NCBI GenBank assembly: GCA_021802115.1
Contig: JAKABA010000180.1
Coordinates: 1-7,974 of the forward strand
Reading direction: 5' to 3'
DNA from: a bacterium
GTDB lineage: Bacteria > Chloroflexota > Dormibacteria > UBA8260 > Bog-877
Length of the DNA: 7,974 nt
A program made the translations under genes and the position numbers. Shown one piece after another: positions 6,967 to 7,974 of the stretch. The notes below the pieces were generated by a model. The model was not told the origin of the DNA and ran no database searches. It was given only the letters and a program-made list of their open reading frames with translations. Every line of letters starts with the position of its first letter. Positions within the stretch are counted from its first letter, which is position 1.

Positions 6967-7866
6967 GTGAGCCGGAGCGCGGTGCTGGTCAACCCGGCGC
7001 TGGTCCCCAACCAGGCCGTCCTCAGGCGGGCGATCCTGCAGGAGCTGGAACGGGCCGGGTGGCCGGAGCCCGCCTGGCTGTCCACCACCCCGGACGACTC
7101 CGGGGAGAGCCTGGTCCGAGCCGCCCTGGCGGAAGGCGCGGAGGTGATCTTCGCCTGTGGTGGCGACGGCACCGTGATGGCGGCCGCCGCCGCACTGGCC
7201 GGTGGAGTGGCGGTGCTGGCGGTGCTGCCCATGGGGACCGGTAACCTGCTCGCCCGCAACCTGGGTCTGCCCAGAGGGATTCCGGCTGGGGTGGGCGTCG
7301 CCGTGGCCGGCGCCCGCCGCGTGATTGACCTCGGCGAGGTCGAGGGGCGGATCTTCACGGTGGCCGCCGGAATTGGTCTCGACGCCAGGGTCCTGGCCGA
7401 GACCTCCCACCGGGTCAAGCGCCTCCTGGGGTGGCCGGCCTACGTTCTGGCGGGCCTTCGCCACCTCGGCGGGCCTTCCTTCAGCGTCACCATCCGGCTC
7501 GACCAGGCCGCCCCCATCTCACGCCAGGTCAGGTCGGTGATGGTCGCCAACGTGGGCCGCTTCCCCGCTGGCTTGGACCTGTTGCCGGGTGCCCTTCCCG
7601 ACGACGGCCTCCTGGAGGTGGCCCTGATCACGCCGCGCGGGCTGCGCGGTTGGGTCGCCCTGATCCGGAGCATGGTGGGGCGTCACCCCAGGGGGGGCCG
7701 GGTCGAGACCTACAGCGCGGCCGCGGTGGAGGTGGTCGCGGAGCCGCCCCAGCCAAGGGAGGCCGATGGGGAACCGCTCGGAGAGGGTGGCCGGATGTCG
7801 GTTCGAGTCAAGCCCCGGTCGCTGATCGTGTGCGTCCCGCGGGCGGCCACCCAAGCCGGGCGATAA
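6967..7866 (+). CDS. Diacylglycerol kinase / YegS-like lipid kinase
   Basis: ATP-dependent kinase of the DAGK catalytic family, expected at the inner face of the membrane, phosphorylating diacylglycerol or a related lipid. It has 299 residues, the normal size. The nucleotide-binding signature GGDGT is at 65-69, PMGTGNLLARNLGLP at 88-102 and GIGLDARV at 135-142. The C-terminal beta domain holds VANVGRFPAGLDLLPGALPD (193-212), DDGLLEV (212-218) and EADGEP (265-270), which matches the usual DGE motif. There is no signal peptide; the region 145-168 is amphipathic rather than clearly transmembrane. The GTG start follows a weak GAGAG about seven bases upstream and lies 31 bases after the dehydratase stop, so it is probably the last gene of the same transcript. 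Substrate cannot be told from sequence: DgkB, YegS and sphingoid-base kinases share these motifs. Confidence 0.93.
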   Translation: MSRSAVLVNPALVPNQAVLRRAILQELERAGWPEPAWLSTTPDDSGESLVRAALAEGAEVIFACGGDGTVMAAAAALAGGVAVLAVLPMGTGNLLARNLGLPRGIPAGVGVAVAGARRVIDLGEVEGRIFTVAAGIGLDARVLAETSHRVKRLLGWPAYVLAGLRHLGGPSFSVTIRLDQAAPISRQVRSVMVANVGRFPAGLDLLPGALPDDGLLEVALITPRGLRGWVALIRSMVGRHPRGGRVETYSAAAVEVVAEPPQPREADGEPLGEGGRMSVRVKPRSLIVCVPRAATQAGR

Positions 7867-7904
7867 GTGTTGGTCACAAGTCGCCGGATTCATAGAGCAA
7901 GCTA

Positions 7905-7938
7905 GTGACTGGAATAGACGTGCCATCTATGATATCAT
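7905..7938 (+). promoter_or_regulatory. Promoter of the gene entering at the right edge
   Basis: GTGACT (7905-7910, four of six to TTGACA) is followed after exactly 17 bases by TATGAT (7928-7933, five of six to TATAAT). A second overlapping hexamer, TATCAT (7933-7938), stands 6 bases before the ATG at 7945, the spacing seen in leaderless genes. The two hexamers form a perfect 10-base palindrome, ATGATATCAT (7929-7938). The surrounding spacer, 7867-7944, has 36 G/C in 78 bases, well below its neighbours. I see no terminator for the upstream operon in it. Confidence 0.5.
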
Positions 7939-7944
7939 GTGAGA

Positions 7945-7974
7945 ATGAAGTTGTCGACGTACGCCCGGCAGCAG
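7945..7974 (+). CDS. N-terminus of a probable IS607-type serine recombinase (3' truncated)
   Basis: The last 30 bases give ten codons, MKLSTYARQQ, running off the window. This opening closely resembles the N-terminus of IS607-family TnpA resolvases, where MKLS is followed by a Tyr/Trp-Ala-Arg/Lys turn and then a MerR-like helix-turn-helix (from memory of the family). The AT-richer spacer and separate strong promoter before it also suggest a unit distinct from the upstream operon. Ten residues cannot prove a family: any protein starting with a MerR/excisionase-type HTH remains possible. No catalytic residue is inside the window. Confidence 0.5.
   Translation, partial: MKLSTYARQQ

Noticed and set aside
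6742..7464. Minus-strand ORF of 240 codons across the dehydratase and kinase genes
   Set aside because: Both sense genes have clear family motifs. The antisense product is Gly/Arg/His-rich without domains.
7873..7909. Inverted repeat GTCAC/GTGAC as a terminator of the kinase operon
   Set aside because: The stem is only five bases with a 27-base loop and no T-run, and the right arm overlaps the candidate -35 box.

Overview
This is a high-GC bacterial window with coding strongly biased to G/C in third codon positions. Three start codons (one ATG-initiated peptidase, one GTG-initiated phosphorylase, one ATG at the right edge) sit 6-7 bases after a TAnnnT hexamer, which looks like leaderless transcription. 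Together with an actinobacterial-type GlgP, this suggests an Actinomycetota, Chloroflexota, Dormibacterota or similar high-GC Terrabacteria genome. The sequence alone does not fix the phylum.

Layout, left to right. (1) 2-178 (+): the C-terminal 58 codons of an unrecognised gene. (2) 179-410: a non-coding gap between convergent genes, with two short GC hairpins near 349-389. (3) 411-1868 (-): a complete Xaa-Pro aminopeptidase (PepP/M24B) with all five metal ligands. (4) 1910-2375 (-): a region with coding character that changes reading frame several times, probably a decayed or frameshifted gene of unknown function. (5) 2515-7866 (+): a compact four-gene block made of alpha-glucan phosphorylase (glgP), a 580-residue protein with a nucleoside-phosphorylase-like C-terminal half, a pterin-4a-carbinolamine dehydratase and a diacylglycerol/lipid kinase. 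Its junctions are a 4-base GTGA overlap, a 3-base gap and a 31-base gap, so it is likely one transcript. (6) 7867-7944: a distinctly AT-richer spacer (36 G/C in 78 bases) with a good promoter. (7) 7945 to the end (+): the first ten codons of a gene whose start resembles IS607-type serine recombinases, so a mobile element may begin at the right edge.

How the genes may work together. GlgP releases glucose-1-phosphate from storage glucan. The protein translationally coupled to it keeps the acidic signature residues of the MTAN/PNP/AMP-nucleosidase superfamily, so a nucleotide- or sugar-phosphate-related step beside glycogen breakdown is plausible but unproven. The pterin dehydratase and lipid kinase are housekeeping-type enzymes with no obvious pathway link to glucan. 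The most interesting items are the GlgP/nucleoside-phosphorylase-like pair and the shortened, active-site-variant GlgP. I see no CRISPR array, rRNA, tRNA or defence system.
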